From an uncultured Algimonas sp. (GTDB taxonomy: Bacteria > Pseudomonadota > Alphaproteobacteria > Caulobacterales > Maricaulaceae): a DNA stretch of 40,984 nucleotides. The stretch spans positions 1 through 40,984 of the forward strand of contig CALDUL010000027.1 in NCBI GenBank assembly GCA_937923575.1, in the 5' to 3' direction. The position numbers and the translations under genes were made by a program. Positions 29,601 to 37,490 of the stretch are shown in pieces (positions within the stretch are counted from its first letter, which is position 1; every line of letters begins with the position of its first letter). Under the pieces are notes generated by a model, which saw only the letters and a program-made list of their open reading frames with translations, had not been told where the DNA came from and ran no database searches.

Positions 29601-30125
29601 GCCATGATCGGCACGGGCCGGATTGATGCCTTTGAAGTCGTCGACGCGCCGTTTCTTGCCCAAATCCTGTCGCTCGCGTCCTTATCCGGCCTATTTGACA
29701 CTTTGTCGGGTAGCGGGCTGTCATTCGACGCGATGGAAATGGATTTTGCGCTGCGTGAAGGTTCACTCGCCGTGCGCGACGCTCGGCTCTACGGGCCTGC
29801 TTTGGGCATGACGGGCGAGGGCGATATTGCGCTTGATGACCGCCAGATCGACTTCAGCGGAACGCTCGTGCCTGCCTATACGGCGAATTCGCTGCTCGGC
29901 GACATCCCGATCATCGGCGATGTTTTCGTCGGGCGGGAGGGCGAGGGTATATTCGCGCTCACTTATTCCGTAGACGGGCCCTATGAAGCTGCGCAGATCA
30001 GCGTGAACCCGCTCAGCGCGCTCACCCCCGGTTTTCTGCGCGGAATTTTTCGCAAGAAACGAGACGATATTCCGGACAGTGTTGCCGAAGATATCGCCGC
30101 GGTTCGACCGGGCGCGGAGGACTAG
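26676..30125 (+). CDS. AsmA-like / DUF3971 (YhdP-type) large envelope protein
   Basis: The 1149-residue protein has a single N-terminal membrane segment (about 32-60) and a very long repetitive beta-rich periplasmic region, ending in an AsmA-2-like C-terminal part (GMTGEGDIALDDRQIDFSG, then LLGDIPIIGDVFVGREGEGI, then a basic FRKKRD tail). Such proteins (YhdP, TamB, AsmA) are thought to bridge inner and outer membranes and carry phospholipid; this role is from family knowledge. The ATG at 26676 gives the expected short cytoplasmic tail. The gene ends tail-to-tail with tyrS, the two overlapping by four bases. Confidence 0.85.
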   Translation: MAETSHIDKSVASNPKELVANPWVVYARRAGAGLLAVFGDLFAAICALVIAALWVVNIVASQQQTDLSPVRGNLSRLIAQGFDGATTDIGALDLQWYPSRDGVVFTARDVEVFDRDGRTVQTLPLFKAGVSVSDLRALGSGARPELRDLELVGGEVTWIERADGSLTVGLGTPDTVGRFGPIYSGRTPLERGPAGQRPEILNAFRSLSIRESTAYVVNETNGLSLTVDLESLRGSLDGDAVSIDLSGSVTQDGETADATLRLRSPDALQTLSLDGSFANVRLDLLGPERGRAAPLRGIATPIGVAGSGIYSRENGLRAAEIDVTLGTGTIDLAGDNRALRSAALTATFDPDAEVMRIGNVDIDSALVSLTGSGVMREIGRLYDGDVGTSPQFDVKLRNGSLDLTPTFAAPLVLGPSSVKGRLDIDSETLRLDAVSLGFDGYTLNAEAVVTTREDGLETLSVKGASQGAFGADALLALWPVKFADGARRWIERSIVGGQINRLAFDVDLDEAFFIDPKLTSERLQLAFDVSGGEVRYIETMPLLTDAVASGRVVGNALDLTLSTGRIDNVVLQGGDVSIPQLMPRGGHILINATGMAETSELLSLVNNEPFRYLDTYGIEAEGFGGTGNISLSVKRPLLEFFDRELIEYSVKGTFTDASAPFRVGDFGLTGADVNFRGGKDGLFLSGPANLGPWRAQIDWAERYGRDGEPTRYSVSGTMDQKVMDGLGLGLRQVFGGSLAVRADAIGSGVNIESATVMVDMTAADMTLGEAWSKVAGERAILNAELIRDQDGFNLPKLDVSAPGLVLSGSAAFRGDYALRGAVLDVLKIDGLVDTGAVLGRSSDGKALTLDIDGRWLDVSPYVRSALDRTGSAPSIPLQLSGRVDELVLSEGYSLSDTIIDYDNDGEAVRSFQLSGARPSGPFLASLDPGEGGQSRVVAADVPDMSELARAVTGLNSTRGGRLSVSAELPLPGEPGAMIGTGRIDAFEVVDAPFLAQILSLASLSGLFDTLSGSGLSFDAMEMDFALREGSLAVRDARLYGPALGMTGEGDIALDDRQIDFSGTLVPAYTANSLLGDIPIIGDVFVGREGEGIFALTYSVDGPYEAAQISVNPLSALTPGFLRGIFRKKRDDIPDSVAEDIAAVRPGAED

Positions 30126-31384
30126 CTGGCCTTGAGCAAGGCGTGGCGCTTCTTGCCGACGGAAATCTTGGCAATTCCGTCGCTTAAGTCGCTCTCTTGC
30201 AGCGCATAGTCATGCGCCTTGACTGCTTCGCCGTTGAGCTTCAGCGCACCCGCTTTCACGTGGCGGCGCGCCTCGCCATTGGACGCGGCCAGCCCCGAGG
30301 CGACGGCTGCAGCGAGGATTCCCATGCCGATCAACTCACTGCGCGGGATTTCCGCGGTCGGTAAACCGTCGCTGGCGCCGCCGGCAAAAGTCTCCCGAGC
30401 TGTCGCCTTGGCTCTGGCCGCCGCATCTGCGCCGTGGAGCAGGGTTGTCGCCGCATCGGCGAGCGCCTCTTTCGCGTGATTGATCGCGGCGCCTTCGGCC
30501 GCCTCATGCCGGGCGATGTCAGCCAGTGGCAGGTCGGTGAAAAGGCGCATGAACTTGCCGACGTCGGCGTCATCCGTGTTGCGCCAGAATTGCCAATATT
30601 CGTAAGGGCTTCGGACGAAGTTTTCACCATGAACCGGGTCGGCATTGAGCCACACCGCCCCGTCCGCCGTCTTGCCCATCTTGCCACCCGACGCTGTTGT
30701 AATCAACGGCGTGGTGAAGCCAAAGACTTCCGCGCCTTCCATGCGGCGCGTCAGGTCCACGCCTGTCGTGATATTGCCCCACTGGTCCGACCCGCCGAGT
30801 TGAAGGCGGCATTTGTGACGTCGGTAGAGCTCCACGAAGTCGTAGGACTGCAGCAGCGGATAGTTGAACTCCAGGAAGGTCATCGGCTGTTCGTTCTCCA
30901 ACCGACGCCGCACGGACTCCATTGAAATCATGCGGTTGACCGTGAACTCCTTACCTACATCGCGCAGGAACTCGAGATAGCCGAGAGTGCCGAGCCAATC
31001 GTCATTATCGACCATGATCGCCGCATTCGGGCCTTCGAAGTCCAGAAACTTGGCGAAGACCTGGCGAATACCGTCCTTGTTGGTCTGGATCTGTTCGGGC
31101 GTGAGGATCGGGCGCGACTTGTCCTTGTCCGACGGATCACCGATTTTCGTCGTGCCACCACCGAGCAACACGATCGGGGTACAGCCCGCGCGCTGCATGA
31201 TCCGCAGCATCATGATCTGCACGAGGCTGCCGACATGCAGGCTCGGGGCGGTGCAATCAAAGCCGATATAGCCCGTCACACCGCCATCCGCAGCTGCTGC
31301 ATCCAGCCCGTCCTCGCTCGTGCATTGATAGAGAAACCCGCGCTCCACCAGCGTCTGCATCAGCTCTGATTTGTAGTCTGTCAT
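30122..31384 (-). CDS. tyrS: Tyrosyl-tRNA synthetase
   Basis: Charges tRNA-Tyr. The 420-residue class I synthetase has the HIGH-type motif PSLHVGSL near 48-55, GFDCTAPS, GGSDQWGNI near 197-205, the KMSKS-type GGKMGKT near 234-240, and a C-terminal S4 RNA-binding domain (NGEARRHVKAGALKLNG). It overlaps the AsmA-like gene at its 3' end and is divergent from anmK across 44 bases, where both promoters must lie. Confidence 0.96.
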   Translation of the reverse strand: MTDYKSELMQTLVERGFLYQCTSEDGLDAAAADGGVTGYIGFDCTAPSLHVGSLVQIMMLRIMQRAGCTPIVLLGGGTTKIGDPSDKDKSRPILTPEQIQTNKDGIRQVFAKFLDFEGPNAAIMVDNDDWLGTLGYLEFLRDVGKEFTVNRMISMESVRRRLENEQPMTFLEFNYPLLQSYDFVELYRRHKCRLQLGGSDQWGNITTGVDLTRRMEGAEVFGFTTPLITTASGGKMGKTADGAVWLNADPVHGENFVRSPYEYWQFWRNTDDADVGKFMRLFTDLPLADIARHEAAEGAAINHAKEALADAATTLLHGADAAARAKATARETFAGGASDGLPTAEIPRSELIGMGILAAAVASGLAASNGEARRHVKAGALKLNGEAVKAHDYALQESDLSDGIAKISVGKKRHALLKAS

Positions 31385-31428
31385 GCGCGGGGCTTTGAAA
31401 CGGCGAAGCGATAGTGTCTAGAGCGAGT

Positions 31429-32499
31429 ATGAGCCGTATCTACCGAGCCTTGGGATTGATGAGCGGAACGTCGCTGGACGGCGTCGATGTGGCGCTGCTT
31501 GAAACGGATGGCGAGACGCTTCACAGCTTCGGTCGCGCAATTACCGTTCCTTATGCTGCAGAAGACCGCGCGCTGTTGCAGGAGGCGACCGAAGCGGCGC
31601 TGTCGTGGAACTTTAACGGGCCTCCGCCGAAGATCCTTACCAGAGCCGAGGGCGCCTTGGATCGGGCGCATGTTGCGGCGGCGGGCAGTTTTGGAGCCGT
31701 CGATGTGATCGGCTATCATGGTCAGACGGTGCTGCATCGGCCTGACCGAGCAAAGACCTTGCAGCTCGGAAACGGAAAACGCCTGGCAGATCAGCTCGGC
31801 GCGACCTGCGTCTACGACTTCCGGAGCGCCGACGTCGCGGCTGGCGGGCAGGGCGCACCGCTTGCCCCGGTCTATCATCGCGCGCTGGTGCGAGCTGCCG
31901 ATCTCCCGGGCGTGACGGCTGTGCTCAATTTGGGCGGGGTTGGAAACGTGACGTTGGTCTCTGCCAATCGCATCGGCGCAACGGATACAGGTCCGGCGAA
32001 TGGCCCGCTCGACAGTTGGCTTGGCAGCGTCGACTACGGCGGGACGATAAGCGCGGCGGGCTACCCGGATCTGGCGCGAGTTGAACGCTGGCTCGGCGCG
32101 CCTTTCTTCCAGCGGCCTTGGCCGAAGTCAGCGGATCGCTATGATTTTGACGTGCAGGGCGATCTGCAAGGCATGACCAAAGCGGACGGCGCGGCGACCC
32201 TGTGTGCCTTTACGGCGATGTCTGTTCGACGCACGATGGACCGCATGGTCGCGATACCAGATAGGCTAATTGTCTGCGGCGGTGGACGCCACAACCGCAC
32301 GGTCATGGAAATGCTGCGCTTGGAGTTCGGTTGCCCCGTCGTCCCGGCCGAGAGTTTCGGATGGGACAGCGACGCTATCGAAGCGCAGGCATTCGCTTTT
32401 CTCTCTGTCAGGGTGCTACTTGGCCTCCCTAACAGCTACCCCACGACAACCGGGGTGCCTGCTCCCACCGTCGGCGGGCGCATCGCCTATCCGACTTAG
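31429..32499 (+). CDS. anmK: Anhydro-N-acetylmuramic acid kinase
   Basis: AnmK phosphorylates and opens 1,6-anhydro-MurNAc to MurNAc-6-phosphate during peptidoglycan recycling. The product begins ALGLMSGTSLDGVDVAL, has DVIGYHGQTVLHRP near 100, LNLGGVGNVT near 165, TGPANGPLD and CGGGRHNRTVM, all diagnostic. The ATG at 31429 (356 residues) is preferred over a GTG five codons upstream. Recycling fits the cell-wall theme of glmM and the M23 peptidase but they are not in one operon. Its 3' end overlaps the converging hydrolase gene by four bases. Confidence 0.94.
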   Translation: MSRIYRALGLMSGTSLDGVDVALLETDGETLHSFGRAITVPYAAEDRALLQEATEAALSWNFNGPPPKILTRAEGALDRAHVAAAGSFGAVDVIGYHGQTVLHRPDRAKTLQLGNGKRLADQLGATCVYDFRSADVAAGGQGAPLAPVYHRALVRAADLPGVTAVLNLGGVGNVTLVSANRIGATDTGPANGPLDSWLGSVDYGGTISAAGYPDLARVERWLGAPFFQRPWPKSADRYDFDVQGDLQGMTKADGAATLCAFTAMSVRRTMDRMVAIPDRLIVCGGGRHNRTVMEMLRLEFGCPVVPAESFGWDSDAIEAQAFAFLSVRVLLGLPNSYPTTTGVPAPTVGGRIAYPT

Positions 32500-33185
32500 T
32501 CGTCGCTAAAGTCCAGCAGGCGTGGGACGCGCAGTGGGACGTAGCGGTCATCCAGGTGGTCATCGAGATATTCGTCGATGACGTCCATCGCCTCGTCCAT
32601 CTTGTCCGTGTAGAAGTGATCCGCACCTTCGATCAGGTGGGTCGAGACGACGTGGCCTTTCTGCACGCGAATCTTCTCCGCCACGCGAACCACGTCTTCA
32701 TGCGGCACGATCGGGTCTTCGTCGCCATAGACGATCAGACCCGACGCCGGGCAGGGCGCGAGAAAGCTGAAGTCGTAGGTATTGGTCGGTAGGCTCATCG
32801 AAATGAAGCCAGCGATCTCGGGCCGGCGCATCAGCAGCTGCATACCGATCCAGGCACCGAAATTGTAGCCCGACACCCAGGAGAACGGGGCGTTCTGGTT
32901 GAAGCTCTGCATCCAATCCAGCGCATAGGCCGCGTCCTGCAGCTCCCCCGCACCATTGTCATAAGTCCCCATCGAGCGGCCGATGCCGCGGTAGTTGAAG
33001 CGCAGGACCGCAAAGCCGCGCGCCTTATACTGTTCGTACATAGCGACCGGAATGCGGTGATCCATATGACCGCCCGCCTTGGGATGGGGCGACAGGATCA
33101 GAGCACAAGGCGCAGCGGGATCATCCGACGGATGATAACGGCCTTCGAGACGGCCTTCGGGGCCGGCGAAAATGACTTCAGGCAT
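32496..33185 (-). CDS. Alpha/beta-hydrolase fold protein with Asn at the nucleophile position
   Basis: The 229-residue product resembles the COG2945-type alpha/beta-hydrolases: LSPHPKAGGHMDHR near 31-43, FNYRGIGRS near 63-71, the nucleophile elbow, GDEDPIVPHED near 173, and GADHFYTDK near 204 with the catalytic-His position. The elbow reads GYNFGAW, where the family has G-x-S-x-G; Asn108 (codon AAT at 32862-32864) replaces the Ser while the Asp and His remain. So it is either inactive, a binding protein, or uses another mechanism. It converges on anmK and is divergent from the suf operon. Confidence 0.82.
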   Translation of the reverse strand: MPEVIFAGPEGRLEGRYHPSDDPAAPCALILSPHPKAGGHMDHRIPVAMYEQYKARGFAVLRFNYRGIGRSMGTYDNGAGELQDAAYALDWMQSFNQNAPFSWVSGYNFGAWIGMQLLMRRPEIAGFISMSLPTNTYDFSFLAPCPASGLIVYGDEDPIVPHEDVVRVAEKIRVQKGHVVSTHLIEGADHFYTDKMDEAMDVIDEYLDDHLDDRYVPLRVPRLLDFSDD

Positions 33186-33242
33186 AAGGGGTGCAGCCAG
33201 ACTGTTTGGGGCGGTTTTGTCGCTGTGGAAGCGTGCCCTGTT

Positions 33243-33267
33243 ATTCTTGACTAGATGGGTCGGGAAC
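33243..33267 (+). promoter_or_regulatory. IscR type-1-like operator in the suf operon promoter
   Basis: ATTCTTGACTAGATGGGTC followed by GGGAAC resembles the E. coli IscR type-1 site, in which GACT and GTC half-sites face each other over a central spacer and GGGAA follows. The TTGACT at 33247-33252 could also serve as the -35 element, which would let a bound repressor block transcription. The site lies 87 bases before the Rrf2 start. The centre of the motif deviates from the consensus. Confidence 0.5.
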
Positions 33268-33353
33268 CTTACGTGCCCGCTCCACCCGCGATTCCGACCG
33301 CCCTAACAGACAGGGAACGGGAATTGCAAAAAATTGTGCAGTGAGACGTCTTT

Positions 33354-33773
33354 GTGAAGCTGAGCGCAAAAGGAAGGACTGCCGTAACCGCCGTGGCCGA
33401 CCTGGCCGCGCAGGGCGAAGGCGCGCGCGTGCGCCTCATTGAGATCGCCGAACGACAGGGCCTGTCGCAGAGCTTTCTGGAGCAAGTCTTCGGTGATTTG
33501 CGCCGTGCGGGTGTGGTCGACAGCAAACGCGGCCCGTCTGGCGGCTATGCGCTGACCCGCTCCGCCGACACGCTGTCCGTTTCCGACATCATAGCGGCTG
33601 TGGAGGAAGAGGTCCGCGCAACCGGTTGTAAACCAGAGGTTCTGAAGGCCTGCACGGGCCGCTCCGCCAAATGCCTGACACACGGCCTCTGGGGCGCATT
33701 GGAAGACCACATCGGCGCGTTTCTCTCGGGCGTGACGGTGCAGATGGTCGTGGACGGCGAGGTGTCGCCGTGA
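33354..33773 (+). CDS. Rrf2-family regulator, IscR-like
   Basis: Predicted Fe-S-sensing repressor of the suf operon. The winged-helix part has KLSAKGRTAVTAVADLA, LSQSFLEQVFGDLRRAGVV and SKRGPSGGYAL, which are typical of IscR. Cys92, Cys100 and Cys107, followed by His110 in KCLTHGLW, match the three-Cys plus His cluster site of IscR, although the spacing is 7+6 rather than 5+5 between cysteines. The start is a GTG at 33354. The stop overlaps the next start by three bases (GTGA), so it is co-translated with the desulfurase gene. Confidence 0.9.
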   Translation: MKLSAKGRTAVTAVADLAAQGEGARVRLIEIAERQGLSQSFLEQVFGDLRRAGVVDSKRGPSGGYALTRSADTLSVSDIIAAVEEEVRATGCKPEVLKACTGRSAKCLTHGLWGALEDHIGAFLSGVTVQMVVDGEVSP

Positions 33774-34885
33774 CCCGCATTTATCTCGACCATAACGCGA
33801 CCAGTCCGGCTCCAGACACAGTCATCGAAGCAGTGGCAGACGCCATGCGCACGATCGGTAACGCGTCGGCGCAGCATGGTCATGGCCGCGCCGCAGGGGC
33901 ACTGATCGCAAAGGCGCGCGACGCCGTGGGCATGGCGATGGGCCAGTGCGCGAATGATGTCGTTTTCACCGGCTCTGGGACCGAAGCGATCAATACCGCT
34001 GTGCGCTCTGCCGTGCTGGGTGGCTGCAAGCACATCCTGGTATCGTCCATGGATCACCCGGCCTCGCTCAACGCAGCGGATGGTTACGCTCCCAAAGTCA
34101 CACGCCTCCCTGCGACACGCGGCGGACAGACCGATCTCGACGCCCTGGCCGAGATACTCGCGAATTGGGACGATGCCGACGGCCGTCCGTTCCTCTCTAT
34201 CGTGGCCGCCAATTCAGAGACGGGCGTGATCCAGAACACCGACCGCGCAATCGACATGATGCATGATGCGGGCGGTCTAGTTTTGGTCGACGCTGTGCAG
34301 GTGCTGGGCAAGGGCGACATGCTTTACCCTGCCGATTATGTCGCCGTGAGCGCGCACAAGATTGGCGGGCCGCAGGGCGTCGGGGCGCTCTATGTGTCGC
34401 CCGATGCGCCGTTCACGCCGCTCATTCACGGCGGTGGGCAGGAGCAGCGTCGTCGCGCGGGCACGTCGAATGTACCGGGTATCGCGGGCTTCGGCGCGGC
34501 CTGTGCGGATGCGGCAGAGCGGTTTGCCGATCTTGGCCCACTGCGTGATCACTTCGAGTGTGGGCTGCGAGAGAAATGCCCCGAGGTGATCATATTCGGC
34601 CAAGGCGAGCCGCGCCTACCGAATACGAGCTTCATCGCGCTGCCTGGCATGAACAATATGACCGCCATGATGGCGCTCGACCTGGCTGGTATCAGCGTGT
34701 CCAAAGGCACCGCCTGCGCATCCGGCGTGGTCGGCGAGAGCCGCGCGCTCCGCGCCATGGGCCTTGCCGACGCTGCCCCCGGCGGTGCCATCCGCATCAG
34801 CTTCGGCCCCGGCAATACGACGGCGGACGCCGACGCTACAATAGATGCATTCGCAAAGCAGCGCGCACGGGCGCGTACTGCGTAG
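33770..34885 (+). CDS. Cysteine desulfurase, NifS/IscS class (group I)
   Basis: A PLP enzyme that takes sulfur from cysteine. The 371-residue product starts [14 protein letters not shown], has [11 protein letters not shown], the PLP lysine in [16 protein letters not shown] near 200, [16 protein letters not shown], and the catalytic Cys in [11 protein letters not shown] near 327, the flexible loop of group I enzymes. The GTG at 33770 overlaps the Rrf2 stop and gives the standard N-terminus. A second, group II desulfurase (sufS) closes the operon, so two sulfur donors are encoded together. Confidence 0.93.
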   Translation: MTRIYLDHNATSPAPDTVIEAVADAMRTIGNASAQHGHGRAAGALIAKARDAVGMAMGQCANDVVFTGSGTEAINTAVRSAVLGGCKHILVSSMDHPASLNAADGYAPKVTRLPATRGGQTDLDALAEILANWDDADGRPFLSIVAANSETGVIQNTDRAIDMMHDAGGLVLVDAVQVLGKGDMLYPADYVAVSAHKIGGPQGVGALYVSPDAPFTPLIHGGGQEQRRRAGTSNVPGIAGFGAACADAAERFADLGPLRDHFECGLREKCPEVIIFGQGEPRLPNTSFIALPGMNNMTAMMALDLAGISVSKGTACASGVVGESRALRAMGLADAAPGGAIRISFGPGNTTADADATIDAFAKQRARARTA

Positions 34886-34892
34886 GAAGAAC

Positions 34893-36401
34893 ATGGATAC
34901 TCCGAACACATCAGACGTGCGCGTCAAAGACGGCATCGAGGCCGAAACGGTCGAGGGCGTGCGCGCTCTCGAGGCCGATAAATACAAATACGGCTTCGAC
35001 TCAGACATCGAGCAGGAGTTCGCGCCCAAGGGTCTGAACGAGGACATCGTCCGCTTCATCTCCGCCAAGAAGGACGAGCCGGAATGGCTGCTGGAATGGC
35101 GGCTGGAGGCCTATCGCCGCTGGCTGACGCTGGACGAGCCGACATGGGCGATGATCAACTACCCAGAGATCGACTTTCAGGACATGTATTACTACGCCTC
35201 TCCAGTGAAGAAGAAAGAGCTGGAGAGCCTCGACGAGGTCGACCCAGAAATCCTCGAAGTTTACAACAAGCTCGGCATTTCGCTGAAAGAGCAGGAAGTG
35301 CTCGCGGGCGTGAAGGGCGCGCCGAAGGTGGCTGTGGATGCCGTCTTCGACAGTGTCTCCGTCGTCACGACCTTCAAGGACGAGCTGGCTAAACACGGCG
35401 TGATTTTCTGCAGTTTCTCTGAGGCCGTGAAGGAGCACCCGGAGCTGGTTCGCAAATATATGGGCTCGGTCGTGCCGGTCACGGACAATTACTACGCCAC
35501 GCTCAACAACGCTGTCTTTTCCGACGGGTCCTTCGTCTACATTCCGCCGGGCGTGCGCTGCCCGATGGAGCTATCGACCTATTTCCGCATGAATGCTCAG
35601 GGTACGGGCCAGTTTGAGCGCACGCTGATCATCGCGGATGAGGGGAGCTATGTGAGCTATCTCGAGGGTTGCACCGCACCGATGCGGGACGAAAACCAGC
35701 TGCACGCGGCAATCGTCGAGATCATCGTGCATAAGGACGCGGAAGTAAAATACTCGACTGTCCAGAACTGGTGGCCGGGCGACGCGGACGGCAAGGGCGG
35801 GGTCTATAATTTCGTGACCAAACGCGCCGATTGCCGGGGTGAGAACTCAAAAGTCAGCTGGACGCAGGTCGAGACGGGCTCTGCTGTGACTTGGAAATAC
35901 CCCAGCTGCATACTGCGCGGCGACAACAGCCAAGGCGAATTCTATTCCATCGCCATCACCAATGGTCATCAGCAAGCCGACACCGGCACGAAGATGATCC
36001 ATCTGGGCAAGAACACGGCCAGCCGCGTGATCTCCAAGGGTATCAGCGCGGGCCATTCCAACTCGACTTACCGCGGCCTCGTCAGCGCTCACCGCAAGGC
36101 GACGGGCGCGCGGAATTTCACACAATGCGACAGCTTGCTGATCGGCGATCAATGCGGCGCACACACCGTGCCCTATATCGAGACGGGCACGCCGACCGCG
36201 CAATTCGAGCACGAAGCGACGACGTCCAAGCTGTCCGACGATCAGCTCTTCTACTGCCGTCAGCGAGGGCTATCCGAGGAAGACGCCGTGGCGCTGCTCG
36301 TCAACGGCTTCTGCCGCGACGTGCTGCAGAAGCTGCCGATGGAGTTCGCGGTCGAAGCGCAGAAGCTGGTTGCGATCTCGCTGGAAGGGAGCGTGGGCTG
36401 A
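34893..36401 (+). CDS. sufB: Fe-S cluster assembly scaffold SufB
   Basis: SufB forms the SufBCD scaffold on which Fe-S clusters are built. The 502-residue product has [10 protein letters not shown], the long beta-helix core with [59 protein letters not shown], and [20 protein letters not shown], then the C-terminal [19 protein letters not shown]. The conserved Cys near the active site is in [12 protein letters not shown] strong ribosome-binding site (AGGAAG) precedes the ATG at 34893. The stop shares one base with the next start. Confidence 0.97.
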   Translation: MDTPNTSDVRVKDGIEAETVEGVRALEADKYKYGFDSDIEQEFAPKGLNEDIVRFISAKKDEPEWLLEWRLEAYRRWLTLDEPTWAMINYPEIDFQDMYYYASPVKKKELESLDEVDPEILEVYNKLGISLKEQEVLAGVKGAPKVAVDAVFDSVSVVTTFKDELAKHGVIFCSFSEAVKEHPELVRKYMGSVVPVTDNYYATLNNAVFSDGSFVYIPPGVRCPMELSTYFRMNAQGTGQFERTLIIADEGSYVSYLEGCTAPMRDENQLHAAIVEIIVHKDAEVKYSTVQNWWPGDADGKGGVYNFVTKRADCRGENSKVSWTQVETGSAVTWKYPSCILRGDNSQGEFYSIAITNGHQQADTGTKMIHLGKNTASRVISKGISAGHSNSTYRGLVSAHRKATGARNFTQCDSLLIGDQCGAHTVPYIETGTPTAQFEHEATTSKLSDDQLFYCRQRGLSEEDAVALLVNGFCRDVLQKLPMEFAVEAQKLVAISLEGSVG

Positions 36402-36943
36402 TGTCCAAGGGGACAATCGCTCTTGTCCTGGCTGTCATTGGCGGCGTGTGCCTTTTTGTGTTCGCGAAGGACCGACTGACGACTCGCTATGTTATCGAAG
36501 ACACGGCGCTAGATCCGACTCCAGCGAGCACCCCGACACCGGCCACGCCTTCCCGCGACGCCGCCACGGGCAACGCCATGATCGCGGGCGGCGCGGCGAT
36601 CATGCCCGACGACCTGACTCATATCGACCCGTCGGACTACAGCGTCGAGCTCGCCAAGTTCATCCCGGTCGAAGTCGGCATGGACGGCTTTGCGGCGAAG
36701 GACGAATTTCTGGTCTATTACAACTCCGAGCTAGGCCCGACATCGCGCGTGTCCATGACCGAGAAGACCGTGGACGGCGCGACCGTCTTCCTCATCCGGC
36801 GCCTCGGCCTGCAGGACGACAGTGTGTCTGGCGAGGAGAGCTACGCCGTCTTCGACGCAGGCAAGCTCGCCGCCTACGGCACCCGCATTCAATGCGCGCG
36901 GGGCGCGGAGGCGGGCAATTGGACAACGGAGCTTTGCCCGTGA
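36401..36943 (+). CDS. Single-pass membrane protein of unknown function in the suf operon
   Basis: I do not recognise this 180-residue protein. A membrane helix lies at about 5-23, followed by a short basic segment, a Pro/Thr/Ala-rich linker (about 42-58) and a ~110-residue soluble domain, probably periplasmic, with Cys at about 169 and 179. The ATG at 36401 shares a base with the sufB stop, so translation is coupled to sufB. Genes of unknown function between sufB and sufC occur in Alphaproteobacteria, but the role of this one cannot be told. Confidence 0.8.
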   Translation: MSKGTIALVLAVIGGVCLFVFAKDRLTTRYVIEDTALDPTPASTPTPATPSRDAATGNAMIAGGAAIMPDDLTHIDPSDYSVELAKFIPVEVGMDGFAAKDEFLVYYNSELGPTSRVSMTEKTVDGATVFLIRRLGLQDDSVSGEESYAVFDAGKLAAYGTRIQCARGAEAGNWTTELCP

Positions 36944-36954
36944 CAAATACACCC

Positions 36955-36988
36955 GTTCCCGGCCCCTGTGGCTGGGACCTCGGGCTTG
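36955..36988 (+). repeat. REP-like palindromic element, copy 1
   Basis: A stem of CCCGGCC (36958-36964) and GGCTGGG (36970-36976), one G-T pair, closes a five-base loop, followed by a CCTCGGGCTTG tail. It matches the reverse complement of 37037-37070 at 28 of 34 positions by direct alignment. Confidence 0.65.
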
Positions 36989-37036
36989 CCGAGAGCCACT
37001 GACAGCGTAAACCGCCAACCCTACCATTCCCGAACC

Positions 37037-37070
37037 CAAGCCTGAGGCCCCGGCCACGAGGGCCGGGGAC
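37037..37070 (-). repeat. REP-like palindromic element, copy 2 (inverted relative to copy 1)
   Basis: A perfect eight-pair stem, CCCCGGCC (37048-37055) with GGCCGGGG (37061-37068), closes the loop ACGAG; the tail CAAGCCTGAG lies on the other side from copy 1. No T tract follows, so it is not an intrinsic terminator for either strand. Confidence 0.65.
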
Positions 37071-37099
37071 GACCAAGAAAATCAGAGAAGAGACCCAAA

Positions 37100-37486
37100 G
37101 TGACCCAACCCAAACGCCAATTCATCAGCCTATCCGAAGGCGAAAAGACCTATGCCATGTCCCGCGCCGTGGTGCAGGGCGACTGGTGCTTCGTGTCCGG
37201 CACGGTCGGCTACGACTACAAGACCGGGACCATGCCCGAAGGCGCGGCCCAGCAGGCGCTCAACGCCTTCACCAACATCCAGGCCGCGCTGAAGGCCGGC
37301 GGGTTCGAGCTCGGCCACACGATCCGGGTGCAATACACCGTCTCCGACCGCGCCCACGTCGCGAAAGTGCTCCCGGTGATCCAGCAGCACTTCGGCAAGA
37401 TACTGCCCGCCGCGACGATGGTGATCGCGGAACTGGTGGACGAGACTATGAAGGTCGAGATCGAAGTGACGGCGTTTCGGGGGTGA
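37100..37486 (+). CDS. Rid-family protein (YjgF/YER057c/UK114 superfamily)
   Basis: The 128-residue product has the Rid fold motifs: VQGDWCFVSGTVGYDYKTG, QALNAFTNIQAALKAGGFEL, and MKVEIEVTAFRG at the end. RidA proteins remove reactive enamines from PLP enzymes, relying on an Arg near the position that here reads LPAATMVIAEL; this Arg is missing, so the protein is likely a different Rid subgroup without proven deaminase activity. A PLP-linked role beside two PLP cysteine desulfurases is attractive but inferred. The GTG at 37100 follows a purine-rich stretch. Confidence 0.87.
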   Translation: MTQPKRQFISLSEGEKTYAMSRAVVQGDWCFVSGTVGYDYKTGTMPEGAAQQALNAFTNIQAALKAGGFELGHTIRVQYTVSDRAHVAKVLPVIQQHFGKILPAATMVIAELVDETMKVEIEVTAFRG

Positions 37487-37490
37487 TAAA

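Larger units (their letters stand above)
36944..37099. other. Intergenic gap holding a pair of REP-like palindromes
   Basis: This 156-base gap is the longest inside the suf operon. It contains two 34-nt copies of one palindromic element in opposite orientation (36955-36988 and 37037-37070) with a 48-base spacer. No gene is visible. A ribosome-binding site (AGAGAAGAGA) precedes the GTG at 37100. Confidence 0.7.

Noticed and set aside
37041-37068. The perfect eight-pair stem before the Rid gene as an intrinsic terminator
   Set aside because: It is followed by ACGACCAAGAAA with no T run, and a related palindrome faces it, which fits a REP-like repeat better.
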